The position numbers were made by a program, and so were the translations under genes. A DNA stretch of 64,000 bases, taken from the NCBI GenBank assembly GCA_944470555.2, contig OX104127.1, forward strand, positions 160,555,276 through 160,619,275, read 5' to 3'. The number at the start of each line of letters is the position of its first letter. Position 1 is the first letter of the stretch. Below are positions 8,760 to 22,340 of the stretch, one piece after another. The DNA is from Heterobilharzia americana. Lineage: Eukaryota > Platyhelminthes > Trematoda > Strigeidida > Schistosomatidae. The notes beneath the pieces are model-generated. The model made no database searches and was not told where the DNA came from. It was given only the letters and a program-made list of their open reading frames with translations.

Positions 8760-10060
8760 GCATCCATCAAATTACAGACCGATAAGTTTGACTAGTACTG
8801 TAGTAGAAATCCTAGAAAGAGTAATTAAGAAAGCCATCACAGTTCGCTTAGAGAGCAACACTATATTGTCTCGTTCACAGGATGACTTTCGCAGAAATTG
8901 CTCTTGCCTGACGAGCCTACTCGCGGTCAGAGAAAGTTGGGTCAAGTTGAAAGATGATAGGATACCTATAGATGTCATTTTCATAGACTTTAGTAAAGCA
9001 TTCGACATAGTACCCCATCCCAGGTTGCTCGGGAAACTGGAAAGTTTTAGAATCACTGTCAGTCTGCTTGCATGGCTAAAACAGTTCCTTATTGGTAAAA
9101 GACAAAGAGTAAGGATCAATTCTCAACTCTCCTCTTAGAAGTCTGTAGAGAGTGGAGTGCTGCGAGGCACAGTCCTGGGTCCTCAGCTGTTTTTTCTATA
9201 CGTAAATGGGCTACTTAATATTACGAAATCCCCTCTAGTTATCTACGCTGATGTAAAACTCTAGCGGGAAGTTAGGAACGACGAGGATATATGTGCACTT
9301 CAAACAGGCCCAAACAGATTGCTTACCTAGTCCCTATCAAGACAGGCGAATGTAACAGCATGCACTTGGGGCACATAATTGGCCACACCTACGATATAGA
9401 ATGCACTCCTCTACCGCCAGTACTGACCCATGATGACCTAGGAGTCACAGTGAATTACAACTTGAAAACCATGGTTCACTATCGCTTGTTAGCAGCTCAG
9501 AGTTTTAGGACTCTCTGGGCATTACGTAGAACGCTTACGAAAGCATGTGGTGACATGTTCACCATCTTATACACATCCTTAGTTGGGTCTAAATTAGAAA
9601 ACTGCACACAGATAGCAAGTCCTTGTCTCAAGGGTGATGCAGACCTTCTAGAAAGAGTTGAGAGGGCACCCACTCAAAAAATCCTTGCAATGGCTGGCTT
9701 CACCTATGAAGATTCACTCAAGGAGCTAAACCTCTCCACTTCATTCCATCGCACACAGAGGGGAGATCTAATCATACTACAAACGGTCCTAAGAAATGAC
9801 TTCGAACCTGACCTATCTTCTCTTTTCCCTCCCACTGGGTCGGAATACCTCAGAGCACATAGTAGGAGGATGCTAAAGCAAGGAGCGGACATGCTCTCAG
9901 CAGAGTACTGGTTCTCGCGTCACGTAATCGACACCTGGAACCAACCTCCAGAAGAGGTGGTATCTGTATCACCAACTGACTTGTTCGAAAGGGGATTGGA
10001 CAAGCACAAAAACCTACTGGGAAAGGATTGATATAGGCTCATAGCCTCCTATCCTCATAA
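8760..10060 (+). pseudogene. CR1-like LINE reverse transcriptase, broken
   Basis: The 3' half of a non-LTR retrotransposon. 8788-9138 encodes palm motif A (FIDFSKAFDIVPHPRLL), ended by an in-frame TAG. The same frame goes on with GVLRGTVLGPQLFFLYVN (motif B) and VIYADVKL, where YADD is expected, so one catalytic Asp codon is missing. A frame change leads to 9291-10031, a 246-codon C-terminal region typical of CR1/Jockey-type reverse transcriptases (DLGVTV, LVGSKLENC and a final DTWNQPPEEVV block). The stop codon, TAG, the frame change and the lost Asp make it non-functional. Clade assignment is from motif style only. Confidence 0.75.
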
Positions 10061-10081
10061 AAGAAATCTGAATCTAGCAAC

Positions 10082-10957
10082 AAAGGGTGTTACTTTTTAA
10101 ACTGGTAATTTGTAAGACGGTGGCTAAGTTGTACCTAAAACTCGCAGTTTTCTTTTCCAGTATGCTAAATGGAAAACTTTTTATAAACAAGTAGGATGTA
10201 GAAGTACTAAGAATAACTGAAATAAAAGTTAAGGCTAGAATGAATAGTACTTAATTCATTCTTCTGAGTGCTTCTACTGGTGCGATAGAAGTCATAAGAA
10301 GAAAACGCTTCATGCCGTTATCATTACATAACAAAATTTCTGAAGGGATTCCGCTAAGATGCTGTAGTTGTTACGCATATCTGGAGTCGAATTAGTCACT
10401 TGCATGTTATTGAAGTAATAAACATGAATCTCATTGCTTAAAATGATTTACAACTTTAGACAAAATATTGGATAAAAAAATGATATCCTCTATAGGCCAT
10501 TTTTACATTTTTCCACCAAAAGGAGACAATAAGGTTTCACTTAAGTTCTCAGTACCTTGAGGGAAATAAAGAAGTCACTAAATCCCATAAGAATCCGTTT
10601 ATTTGCATAATTATGAAATGCTAAGCAAATTTTGAAGTTATTATGAGAAGTAGAACTTTATACTCAGCATAGATCGATAATTTGCCAAATGGTAGATGTA
10701 CAGAGGAAAAGACAACTAAAAAAACGTCAATAATCTCAGATATTAAAGTGATTTCAACTCACAATAACTACATACACACAAAGTATGAACTTCATCAGAA
10801 ACTTCAGGAAATTTATTTCAACTTAAAATTATCAGATCCTTTATATTCATCCTCGGAGAAAGGGAATATAAATATTTTAATGTGGTGATTATCCTAGTCT
10901 CATCAGAACTTGACAAATGTAATCGTATTTCTGAACGTTATCATAGGTTTTTAACTC
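10082..10957. other. No confirmed gene; one weak open frame
   Basis: AT-rich. A 68-codon plus-strand frame at 10682-10888 is Lys/Ser-rich and has no splice signals or similarity that I recognise. I do not call it a gene. Confidence 0.35.
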
Positions 10958-12620
10958 TCCTGGAAGTTGAAAAGGTTTTATCAAACCTGAAATGATAAGA
11001 AGCACCAGAACCTGACAGTTTGCCCCCTGAAGTTTTCAAGGATGGAGGTAGGAAATTGCTCATTAAAGCGACAGAGGTAATAGGTAATGTATGGGGATCA
11101 GGGGTAGTGCCGACAGACTGGTGTACTTCACTGATCATCCCAGTCTAAAACAAGAGACCGATGTCTTTTTGTGACAACCAGTTGTAATTAGTTCGACTAA
11201 TATTGCGTCCAAGATTCTAGGGTCCATGGTTATCCGACAAGTAACAGAATGTCCAGAAAAGTAGACCTGCTTGAGGATAAATCTATCATATTTTCACCCT
11301 CCGACAGGTTCTGGAACACAGGTCTATCTACTGACTAGAAGCCGACACTTGCCATATTTCTTGATCTAAGGGTGGTATTTGACTACATCAACCGTGAAAT
11401 GTTGTGGCTGTGACTATGAAGAGAGAACCGAGCAAGTATATAACGCTAACCGAAGTTCTCTGCTCAAACTCAGCCGCGTATGGAGAGTTGTCATGTTGAT
11501 TGACGACAACTAGTGTCCAGGAGGAATGCCCAGTCACCGTTCCTATTCAACTTCCTTACAAACATACTAATGGACATAACCTTTGATACGTCTGATTTCT
11601 CAGGTGTTTGTCTACTCGCTGGAGGTCAACTAGTTGGCTTGGAGTATGCAGACGATATTTTCCTGTTAGATGAAGACGTTGACCAAATGCAGGGTCTTCT
11701 GGAAGTGTTGAGCAGATACCGGAATATGTTTAGCATGAGTTTCACTGACACCTGTCAAATGTAAGATGATGCTGTAGGAATGTTTGGCTGCCAGTACTCA
11801 CAGTTCAGTAATAGGAATTGAGGAGGTAGAATGAGTCTACCACTTTAATTACTTTGAGAGTTGCATCAACCCATCTAACGGGCTGGTACCTGACAAAATC
11901 TCAGCCTGGATCCAGACGGCACTTGCCAAATTGTGTCATCTCTGGAGCCGACTGCCAAGACATTAGACTAGTTATTAAAAGACTACAAAACTGCGCTGCA
12001 ATCCCTTCCCTGCTATAATACGGCTGTAAGACAGCCGTTAAAAGTAGAAGACATGAAGAGATCACATGGTTTTGATCACATGTCACCGTAGCAATGCTCG
12101 CGTTTGGTAAACTCACTGTGTGAGGGATGTTAAGATCAGGCGAAGGGTTTCAAGCAAGATGGGCAAGTCGATTGATGAGATTGTTAACCTCAATCGATTG
12201 AGATGGCTAGGACACGCGCTATGCAGACCCACTCACTGCCTACATCAATGTATCATGCCAGAGGAAGTTGGATTAGGTTGGAAGAGGTTCCAGGTTAGCC
12301 AGAATAAGACCTGCCACAAGTCCATGAAGTCCCTACTTGTTGGTCGGAGTCACATGACTGACTGAGGTCTCGGAGATTATAGGAATAAGTGGTTGGGGAC
12401 TATATCTTGGTGGCGTAGCTGAAAACCGACCACAATGGCGCAGATGTATTCACTCTCTGACACCTTTTAATGCTTGAATATCCACACTAACCATTGTCTT
12501 CGGATTTTTTATTCTCTACTTCGATATCACTCTTTTCTATCCACTTGTTCCTTAAATACAACTTTAGAGTATGGTAACTTCAGCTAATGTACTTTTGTAC
12601 GAAGTTTAATGTTCAGAATA
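10958..12620 (+). pseudogene. RTE-like element B reverse transcriptase, broken
   Basis: Successive RT blocks occur in shifting frames: EVEKVLSNLK (10965), PDSLPPEVFKDGGRKLL, VPTDWCTSLIIPV, then a stop-ridden stretch corresponding to palm motif A, then 11513-11764 with SPFLFNFLTNILMDITF and the catalytic YADDIFLLDE. The C-terminal block with LNRLRWLGHAL lies at 12120-12365, and the 3' tail reaches about 12620. Stops and shifts in every part make it dead. 11398-11765 is nearly identical to 27824-28190. Confidence 0.8.
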
Positions 12621-15398
12621 TCTTCCGAGAACATTCTACAGCACAATAACGATAAACCAGTAGTATATGCTAATTGCCAGGAAAAGTGTCAGAAGAGTTG
12701 GAAAAACTTAGAATATATGAGGATAGAAGGGTACTGACATAAATAAGATCAAAATATCTCACTACTGCAGAACATCACCAGACTGATGTAAGAATAAATG
12801 TCCTTCAATAGTGATAACAGTACTTTTAGTCAAAAACTTTTGAGGGAACAGCGCACCTTTCAGGAAGCCTAAACATTTAAATCCGACGTGAAATCATGCC
12901 GACAAATCTAAAGAGAACTTATGGTCAAAGATTGCGAAATACCACTGTTTACCAAGAAGCACATCCCGAAATGTCTGTATTTAAACTCATCTAGGCGCCT
13001 AATTATCGCCATTAGTCTGGTCGCTAATTTTCCTTTAAGTCATCTTGTGGAATATTTCATTAATGCTTCCAACATAGGCTCACGATATCATGTATTTTTA
13101 GTCTCTTGTCGACAGTCGTCTTAGCAGCTATTGAGCTCGTTGGTGCATGTCATTTTACATGTCTAAAGGTATTTACTTGAATATACTTGGCTTATTGGGT
13201 AACCACATGAAAATAGCATATCCTGAGCATGTAACAATAAGACGTCATAACATTCATCCTATGTAAGTTTAGTCAGAGTTTATGTTTACTACCGATATAG
13301 CCTTAATATACTGTCAGACTTTGAGGTAGTGGTCTCATTCTCCATTGGAAACTCTATCAAAATAATCCGACAAGGCACAAATATTTTTTTCAAGATAAGA
13401 TTTGGTTTACCCTGAAAAGTAATGCTCGCCAAAGAAAAGTATGACTGGAAAAACACTAAAGAGGGTTAAAATCAAACAAGTTATGAGTACCAAAGTTTTC
13501 TGAATGTTGGTCTTAGGTGTGAATGCTAGTAGAGACTTGCGAGTTACAGTTGGAGTGACAGTGTTAACCAGCGGTTTCAAATTCTACCTGATGCTGTTTA
13601 AAATCGGTCTCAGTGGTGCAAACATATCAGCATCTCATCTCCGTTCTAATAAGCACATAGTATTTTACAATTAAACCGATCGCTTGTTCTTCCATTTACC
13701 TGACTGTCTGCGATGTACCTTTATCCGTCTTTTACCTCAATTTTTGTAACTTTATTTGCTGGTGCGAGTTATGGTAACTTGAACCGTTACGCAGCACTGT
13801 TACATCTCTTGTAGACAATCACCAACTAATTGAAATAAATAACAAATTTTGAGGATCATATGACAGAATTTTCCCAAATACTTTGGTTTTGGATAATGAA
13901 GGCCACTGAGAAATCACTTTTTTAAATAACCATATGACTAAATGAGCAAAGTATTAAAAATGCGAACCATTTGAAATTTACTAAACTTTACAGCCCAAAT
14001 ACTGCAAAATTTCTATTCACAAAAAGGTTTTATTTAACTAATATCCCTTGGGCAATAGTAAAAATAGCAGACAAGGATATTTGTTGCAGTTCATGCTACT
14101 AGTATTTGAATGGAGACTCTGTTTGATGCTTTCATTATCATGTAACAGTTGGTATTAATGCTGAGCTGAAGTTCAATACTTTTAGTCACTACCTAAAGAT
14201 GTTTTCCGTAGTTCGATATCTTACTCCTCTCGGACGTGAAACTGAATTTTACAGGAATTGAAACCAAACCAATAATGAGTGACTTGATCTAACAGGAAAT
14301 TTAATTAAATTAAATGACGAGAACTCAAGTAACCAAGAGAATTCTAGTAAAAGTATTTCGGAATGTGGAGGTAAAAACCAGTATTTGTTGTAAGTACCAC
14401 GTATATATAACTATGCACAAAAGAATGCAAAGTCTGTCTGCCAGTGTGTGCCACCCAACTGACATAGTCCTTAAGTTAAAACTATTCACTTTAGTTCTGT
14501 TCTCCAGTAAGAAGCTTTGAACTAACGTAGGAAAGAGCTGGAGTTTGTCCTTAACAGTCCAAGCATCACATAGTCATATCGGTCTACAAAATATAACAGT
14601 AGTATCTAGCTCCTTTTCTTATACCCGAGACTGCTTACAGATATTTGGAATAATAACATACTTCAAGTGACATTTCGAGTATCTTCCATTTTAAGTACGA
14701 ATATAATCTTTCTGATGTTTCGAACACTCGTCTTGTGTCCGATATCCAATATTCGTAGTGAGACTATGGAAGACTGATAGATTTTGAACTTTCACATTTA
14801 AAAAGCCAATAGTTTCGTCAAGCTAAATAGGGTACAGGTGAGTCAAGCTTTGGGTCGTGAATCTAAAGTGTTTTTCATATGAAGTCAAACATTTGATCAC
14901 CATCTAAGTTTGGCCAAACGCTGTGCCATTTAGGAGAATGAAGAGCCATCTATTATGTGTCGAGCCACGTACTAAGCTAAGTAAAACACTTAGGTTAAGA
15001 CGTAAGGCCAGTTGGCACTTAAATACAGATTAATGGACCCATTTTGCGAGAAATATCAGGACAGAAATGGGACAAACATTGCATAATCCTAAGTCAGACC
15101 ACAATTTTGGCTGAATGTCTTTCATAATGAGTGGCTCAGAACTGTTTTATTAGGTTCAACGAAAATACTGACTGCGTAGGGCTTGAGGCCTGACTCTTGT
15201 TTTGATATGAGATGGAGGTGTAGCAGATAAACACTGGTTAAGGCTACTCATGACTATGTTACAGCTAAAAAGTTTGAAATTAACGAAAAATATGCAATTA
15301 AAACATCTGATAAAACATTGTGGAATTTAAAAGACAAGCTTAGAAACACATTCTTACTTTGAAAAAGAGGGAAGAAATTCAATATACAATACGTTTAT
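12621..15398. other. Mostly unrecognised intergenic sequence
   Basis: AT-rich with many stops in all frames. A piece of element-B-type 3' tail (GAACCGTTACGCAG) lies near 13780. Around 14690-14800 there is a relative of the end sequence found at 15399 and 26255 (CCAATATTCGTAG). No exon is supported. Confidence 0.4.
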
Positions 15399-15740
15399 TC
15401 CAATGTCCAATATTCCAATATTTATAGTACGAGCGTAGAAAACTGATGGTTTTTTGTCTCTCGTATCTACTTCTTCAGGCTTGGTTCGAGTTCTTCGGTT
15501 CACTCCTGCAGTCGACGAAGAAATCCCCTCTGCATTCTTGCTTTACCCCAGGTGAGGTTGATGTTGTGTAGGTTACTAAGTTGTAATTTGTAGAGTGATT
15601 GGAGAGCTACCGGTTGCTGGGGAGGTTAGGGGACTGTCGTGACTCCTGTCAGCGTAAGGACCCGAAAAAGAATAGTAAGGTGGTGGTAAAGAACGAAAAG
15701 AGTGAGGAATAAAGAAAAGAAAGAAAAAAGGAGAAATGGA
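15399..15740 (-). repeat. Interspersed 3'-end repeat, inverted partner of 25925-26255
   Basis: On the minus strand this matches 25925-26255 over about 330 bp. Shared blocks include GACAGGAGTCA, AATCACTCTACAAATTACAA, GCAGAGGGGATTTC, TTTTCTACGCTCG and CCAATATT. At 25.9 kb the same block is the 3' end of a CR1-like element, so this is probably a CR1-like 3' untranslated region. Confidence 0.75.
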
Positions 15741-16297
15741 GGGGATGAAGAAGAGAGATAAAAGGCAGAAAAGTACGTAGAAAGTGCCCGAATGGTAAAA
15801 ATAGATAGCGTAGATTTAGTTCTCACAGAAGAATCAGTAAGCAATATGGCGTATTGCGGAGCGAGATAGTGAGCGGTAGGTAGGGTGTGGGGTGGGCTAA
15901 TGAGGTTGGCAACTCCCTGAGTTCGTCCGTGGTAAACCGCTCAAGGTAACGTAACTGCTTAACCGTCTCTTAAGTGAGTCAGCTGAGTGTAGACCTATTA
16001 ATTTTTTTGCGCCCACTTCCGAGTCTTCCGGAAGACCTGTTTTATATTCAGATTTCTCATTTGTAATTTGTGGTTAGAAAGTGCATGATTCTATGCTTAT
16101 TTTTTCACACAGATACTCCAGATCCGTGGAGTCCATGAGCACCCATCAGGATCTAATCCCTCTCATATCTTAGCTTGAACGCGACTTTAAGCAACCAAAC
16201 TTGTTTTCAGTGAAGGCCGTCTCCTGTTTGTTCACTAACCATTGCTGAGTAGGGTGACTTCTGACATGTCTTCCGGTAAGAGCTGGTCTGTCGAACT

Positions 16298-16870
16298 TTG
16301 TTCCTTGCCAAGGCCACGTTCGAAACTTTTATAAGGCTCTGGGTTTCTACTTTCCTCCTCCCTACGGAACGTTACAGACCTACCAACCAGGCCTACTTTA
16401 CCTCTGCTCTGCGGAGTGATGACAGTTGGTACGATGACCGTTACTGCCTCTTTGGCATGCCATCTAGACTTGATTTCCTTCCATTCCGTCTGCTGGCTGG
16501 CCTCGCATATGAAGATTCACTCAAGGAGCTGAACCTCTCCACTTCATTCCATCGCACACAGAGGGGAGATCTAATCATACTACAAACGGTCCTAAGAAAC
16601 GACTTCGAACCTGACCTATCTTCTCTTTTCCCTCCCACTGGGTCGGAATACCTCAGAGCACATAGTAGGAGGATGCTAAAGCAAGGAGCGGACATGCTCT
16701 CAGCAGAGTACTGGTTCTCGCGTCACGTAATCGACACCTGGAACCAACTTCCAGAAGAGGTGGTATCTGTATCACCAACTGACTTGTTCGAAAGGGGATT
16801 GGACAAGCACAAAAACCTACTGGGAAAGGATTGATGTAGGCTCACAGCCTCCTGTCCTCACACAAAAAGT
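16298..16870 (+). pseudogene. CR1-like LINE C-terminal fragment, chimeric 5' part
   Basis: From about 16490 to 16860 the sequence is nearly identical to 9690-10060 and encodes the same last roughly 110 residues (SLKELNLSTSFHRTQRG to DKHKNLLGKD, then stop). The upstream 65 codons are open but unlike the 9.3-kb copy, so the 178-codon frame is a chimera formed at or near a CTGGCTGGC microhomology. It keeps an intact stop codon and little divergence, pointing to a young insertion. It is not a host gene. Confidence 0.75.
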
Positions 16871-16879
16871 CTGAGTCTG

Positions 16880-19800
16880 AAATTCCCTTCCAATAGGTTT
16901 GTTATGTATTTTATGAGCTTTTATAAACTAGTCAGTTTCTTTGCACTCACTTCTAGGACTTGTGGGATTTCGACGTAGCGGTTTGTTTCACTCAGTCACC
17001 ACATTTCCAGCAACCCCATCGGGTGGTCGTGTAGCCACTATATTTGTAAGAAAATGCACGCCTCATCCTGGGACTGTGAAGCAAACTGGTTCTTCATATG
17101 CTGTGTTAACAAATAGTTACTCACGCTGGTCGTGGAAGGAAGATAAGGAGATTCGGGGATAACGAAGAAACAAAGGCATGCGGAATGGAGGAAAAGAGGA
17201 AGAAACTAGTAAATTGAAGAAAAATCTATGCGAATTTAAAGAAATAGGAGATGGAATGGTAATAGAGAATTCAGTTGTGTTTAAACCGCAAGGGATGAGA
17301 AAGAAGGGAAGGAGCGGGAAAACTTATGTTAGGCATAGCGGAGCTTGAAACGATAATGATGGTGAGGTGGCAACTGGTGAGATCATATGTCCAGTAAGGA
17401 AGCTGAATAATGAATGGATTCCATAGCGGTAACGGCAATGCTAGAATCAGTATGAAGGTGACAGACAGTGCTGAAATGGTGCAACTTTAGTTGTTTGCTT
17501 CAGTTCATTCTGTTTCCATACTGCATAAAAAAGTGAATATGCTCTCCTGGGTCAGTCAACTGATAACTCTGACACCATATGTTCAGGGAGTTGGTCCCAA
17601 TAGTTAATTCCACCATCCGAAAACCAGCATCCTTCGAGGATAACATTTGTCCTTGACTTTTCCGTCTTGTTATTTCCTCCGAGATATTCTGACCGAGTGA
17701 GAAAAAACAGAAGACAGATCAGGTCTACGGTTATTTATTAAAATTATGTATAAGACTATTAAAACTCGGGTCTGTCCGTTAGATGATAACGAAACGCTTA
17801 GCTCCTGGAGTCACTTTTCATAGGCCATGCTAACCTTCGTAGAGATCACACAAGTAGGTGTCCTCTGAACTACTTACAGAGGGCCTAAGTTACCATCAAA
17901 CGACGACCCACCACTCATGCACAGTTTCCTAGTCGCCTGGTCGCCCGCAGCTAGGCTGAGACCTGTCACCTTGCATTCCAATTGGCAGCGTAGCGTTTCA
18001 CATGCATCATTTCCGTTTGCGGCAGTGTCTACAGGGAGAAAACAATCTTTCCCCTTCCCTTCTAGACCTCGTAAAGTGGTTATGGGTGTTTGAAGGATTC
18101 CGGTGCAATGAATAAACGCGCTTTCCTTGTGTAGCAATAATAAACTAGTTCGATGGGCTGGCGTTTCTTAAAATTGTCGGGGGATGAATGATTCGCCCAG
18201 GAATTGTTGCGGTGGTGCGTTCTCAAATGTAGTGTCGCCAAATCGCACGGACTTGTTAGGAAAAGATAAGAGGATCCGGGAGATGATCAAAAATGGTGAA
18301 ATAAGTAACAAAAGGCAGGAAAAATTTAAATAAATGTAGGCGGGATGAAGAAATAACAATCGCAAGAATACGAACAAGTCCAGTTAGATGAGAGGATGTG
18401 TGGAAAGCATGAATGCTGGAGATAATAACAGTTAAGACACTTCATGAGGATATGACTGAGTACAGGGATAGAATGACTGGGCCTTTTTAGAAGATTGTCA
18501 GTTTGGGGCATGTCAGTGATAGTGATAGCCACAAACAGTGTGTCGGAATGAAGGTTCAACACTTTGAATTGGAACCACGAAACGTCCCTGCCTCAGCCCC
18601 CGCCGTATATCAACTGTATGAGGGCAACCCAAGTGTCTCTGAGTGGCAGTGTTGACTTATTGTTAAGGCTGTCGACAAATGAAGGTGTGCTTATATCGGT
18701 AGACAGCCGGTGCTGTAGACTCGGATGGCAAACAGTTGTGGTCGCACATTGTTTTTCTATCAAAGTTCCAATGAGGACCGCCATAGTGGCCGACAGATTT
18801 TATTCCGCCATTCAAAAACCTCATCAAGCTGTGAGCTATTGGCAGGACCCCGCCAACGTTGCGGCAAATAAGCCTAGATCCTTCAGCCTATTCCCGTGTA
18901 CCAAACGACCTTCATGACTCTTATCTGAAACTTCCTTAGGAGATTTAGGTCCCTTTCCACGTTGTCCGGAGTAAGAAAATCGTGTGCTTCCAGTTGAGGC
19001 CCTGTATACTGCAATAGAGAGCTTCCAGTTTAAGGCTTCTATTTGTCCCTACACAAAGTGTAGCATCCCGCAGACCATGAAGGCACCTCATGAATAATGG
19101 GAATAAGTATCTGGATGACCAGTCGCCGCTGCACACAGATACTTCTCTGTGATCATATCAGCTTGATGTGTACTACAGAGATTTCAGGGGACTCTGTGCT
19201 AGTCACGAGTGGGGTTAAGCGTCGTTCACCATTTACCCAGATTTATCCCAGTCCATAGCCTTTACATGACTCCCTGCATGTCCTGAGGTTTTCCTGCAGT
19301 GTTTTCGCACCCTTTTTGGGGCTGACATTTCTCCACAATAACTTCAGCCCGCGTAGGAAAGGAAGAACTATGATTCAACGAAAGGTCATTCGTAGGTAAA
19401 AAATAGAAACTCATCCAGGGATTTCTCTTCGTCAGACACTTAAGGATGATGCTGTTTGGGTTGAGTATACCGATGTCGACTTTAGTGTTGAGTCCCCTGC
19501 CGATTAAATCACTTTTAAATAGGATGACCACTGGCTGCCAATACCCGGCCGAATGATTCTCAGCGGAAGGATATCGTGTGGATCGATGCCAGCGGCCTTA
19601 GCTGGATGAAAATGACGTACAGCACAACTCAAAAGCCCCCAGGATGCCGCCCGGTCGCAACTCGTCGTCAGAAGGTTAGAGGGGTAGGCTCCCGAATTGT
19701 GGAGGCCATGTCAGGCCCCTCAGAGGCGTCCTTTTTTGTCCCATTATTTCCCGATGCAACTGAAATTTATCCTTCGCATTACTTTAGGCTCATTGGTGAT

Positions 19801-20390
19801 ACGGTTCGATAGCGCTTAGGAACCCACTGGTCAGCGGGTGGTATGGCACGTGACCACTGTTCTGAAGGTTGTTGTTTACCTTATAAGTGAGAAAGTTTAT
19901 CACATAAACGGTAACATCAAGTCATCAATGTATGATTCTTAGATGGCCAGGCGAATGTCACCTAGCCCTAATGATTCCGAGTTGACATCCATCATAACTG
20001 ATGTAGGTTTGATTTCCCTGAACAAAAAGTTCAAAAAATTTCAAGAATCATTCCAGTAGTTAGATGACAGAGTGTGAGTGGTACGTCAGGAATGGTGAGG
20101 CTACAGTGGTTAAATTTCACGCCAACAGACAGTTGTTTGGATTGATCAAGAGGACCAGAAAAGGTAAAAGCCTTAGAGTAGTAGGAGGATGAGTTCAGGA
20201 AGGGAAGTCGACTTCAGAGGCAAAATATGAACTATACGTTCAACTAAAAGCCGAAAGTACATTGATGTACTTTAATAGACCAGTAATTACCCAAATCATC
20301 CGCCACCTTATATGGAAGCTGTGTGCAGTATCTGACGCGCGCAAAAGCAAGTCACTTAACTACGGTAACCGGTATCTATTTGGCCACCTT
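16880..20390. other. Unrecognised, moderately GC-richer stretch
   Basis: About 3.5 kb with purine-rich plus-strand segments (15660-15860, 17130-17480, 18240-18480). Several short open frames (for example 18564-18917 and 17874-18137 on -) show no domain that I recognise. The base composition suggests old retroelement sequence, but I cannot assign a family. Confidence 0.35.
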
Positions 20391-20394
20391 AAAC

Positions 20395-21960
20395 CTCGCC
20401 TAGTCAACTAGTTCACTAGTTACTAGACGGTCCTAAGCCAGGGTAAAAAGGGAAGGTTGCTCATGGGGACAACAACCCTACCCCAAAAAGCCAATCCAAC
20501 CGCTACAGAACCTTCAAAGCACGGACAAAATATAGAAAATGGAGACAAACTGGAACCAGAGTGACGAAGTGACGCCGGTTGGTGAAAGCCCTTGAGAAGC
20601 CAGTTGGCCGATGTGTCTTCTCTCGATGAAAGTGGAAGTGTGAATCGGGACATGGAATGTCCGCGAAATGTTTGAACCTAGCAAGGCTGCCCAGATTTCA
20701 AAAGAGATGAGAAGGTGTGGCACGCATGTGCTAAAAATCTGCGAAAGCAGGTGGAATGAAAGTGGACTCTCCAAACTGTCAACTACAGAGTCAATAATCT
20801 ATTCTGATATTGTCGCTTAGACGACAACCACGAGCGCACTGAGTTTTGGGGTGACTATCATGATGTCCCAAGACCATCGAGGGCTCCCAGGAAATGAGAA
20901 CCAATCTCCATCAGGAACATGCTGACAAGATTAAACTCAAAGGAAGGAAACTTACCATCATACAGTGCTACACTATACACCTACAAAAAATGCAGATCAA
21001 GAGAAGGAGGACTTCTACAGACAACTTCGACCAGTACTGGACAAGACTCACCCCAGTTGGCGACACCAAAATTCTAATGGGTAACGTGGATGTCAAACTG
21101 GAAGCAGACAACACGGAAAGAGAACTCATCATCGGTCGAGAAGCACACGGTGAAATGAATGAGAATGGAGAACTGTTTGCAAATTTCTGCACATTCAACG
21201 ATTCGGTGGTTGGAGGTAGTATGTAGAAACACAAGGATATCCACAAGGCAGCGACTTGGACTTCACCAGACGCCAGTACTTGCTAAAAATCAGATCGACT
21301 TCATACCAATGTGAAGAAAGTGGAGACGCAGCCCACTTGACATAAGATAAAGAAGGGGAGCAGATGTAGGTTTACGCCGCTCACTATTTGGTGCATGGAG
21401 CTTCAAAATCAAGTTGAAAGCCTCCAAGGAAGCTGCTGATGGGCCATAGTTCAAGTTCGGCACCCAGAACAGAAACTGAACTGAAGCGCGGAACTACATC
21501 CTCACGTCAGTCATCGAGACAAAATGGGGGACACTGAGCAACGTCTGTGAAGGAATCTGCGTGAAAGAACACTGGAACTCTTTGAAGTGCATGTGGAAAG
21601 GACCCTACATAACCGTGTTAGGGAGAAAAAAGAAGCAAGACAGGGACTGGATCTCCACGGATACGTGGAGGCAGATAGAAGAGAGAGAGGGAGATGGCGA
21701 AGCCGAAGATGAACCAGTGCAAGGATGACAATAAGAAGAGGAACTGAGTAAAAGGTATGAAACTCTGACCAAAGGCGTGAATAAGAGTAAGCGCAAAGGC
21801 AAAATACACTTCCATGACACATTGACGAGTGAAGCTAAACAGAATGCTGATAGAAGAGACCTGACAACGCCGTATCAAATAATCAGGTTACTACCTCAGA
21901 TGGAAGAGATCAACGCAGATGAAACCAATGAAAAATAGTGAAGGAAACCTAGTTCCATTA
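20395..21960 (+). pseudogene. RTE-like element A 5' half with AP-endonuclease, broken
   Basis: The leader at 20395-20640 is the same as in the deleted copy at 5130-5205. The endonuclease domain starts near 20646 (TWNVREMFEPS) and continues with CESRWNESG, and later ILMGNVDVKLEADN. Functional relatives carry a GDFNA-type motif here; in this copy the Asp and Asn positions are altered, so catalysis is unlikely. Further blocks are GREAHGEMNENGELFANFCTFND and a linker (LGRKKKQD, WISTDTWRQIEERE). It breaks off near 21960, before the reverse transcriptase. In-frame stops and shifts are frequent. Confidence 0.75.
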
Positions 21961-22094
21961 ATATAAGTGAAAAACTTGGGCACTGTGGTAGAATGTAGTT
22001 CCATATTAGATTTGTTTATTTGATATTAAGCGCACGGTGATACAGTATTATTTAATTGATTACCTTTCGAGCATAAATTATTGCTCATAATCAT

Positions 22095-22340
22095 ATCATA
22101 TCAACGAACCCACCGTGGCTGGTAAAGAACCAACCAACCAAGAACCTATCGCCAAATAAATATGCGGAAGAAAGTGAAGATGGATTAGGCATACACTGAG
22201 AAGTCTGTTCGGAGATATCACGCTCCAGACCAGGCCGTCGAGTGGAGGCCGAATGGGAAACGAAGAATTGAGCGTCCGAGGGTTACATGGAGGAGATGGT
22301 TTGATGAAGAAATGAAGGCTTCTGGGAAACACTTCATGTC
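22095..22340 (+). mobile_element. RTE-like element A 3' fragment
   Basis: Contains GTGGCTGGTAAAGAACC followed by the segment equivalent to 38160-38250 (minus) and 48600-48830 (plus), including the VTWRRW-like coding block. It may be the 3' end of the copy at 20395-21960 after an internal deletion, or a separate fragment. Confidence 0.6.

Noticed and set aside
10682..10888. 68-codon plus-strand frame
   Set aside because: No splice signals, no recognisable motif and AT-rich low complexity; it borders retroelement debris.
18564..18917. 117-codon frame as a host gene
   Set aside because: No recognisable domain, overlapped by an open reverse frame, and no flanking splice signals that I could support.
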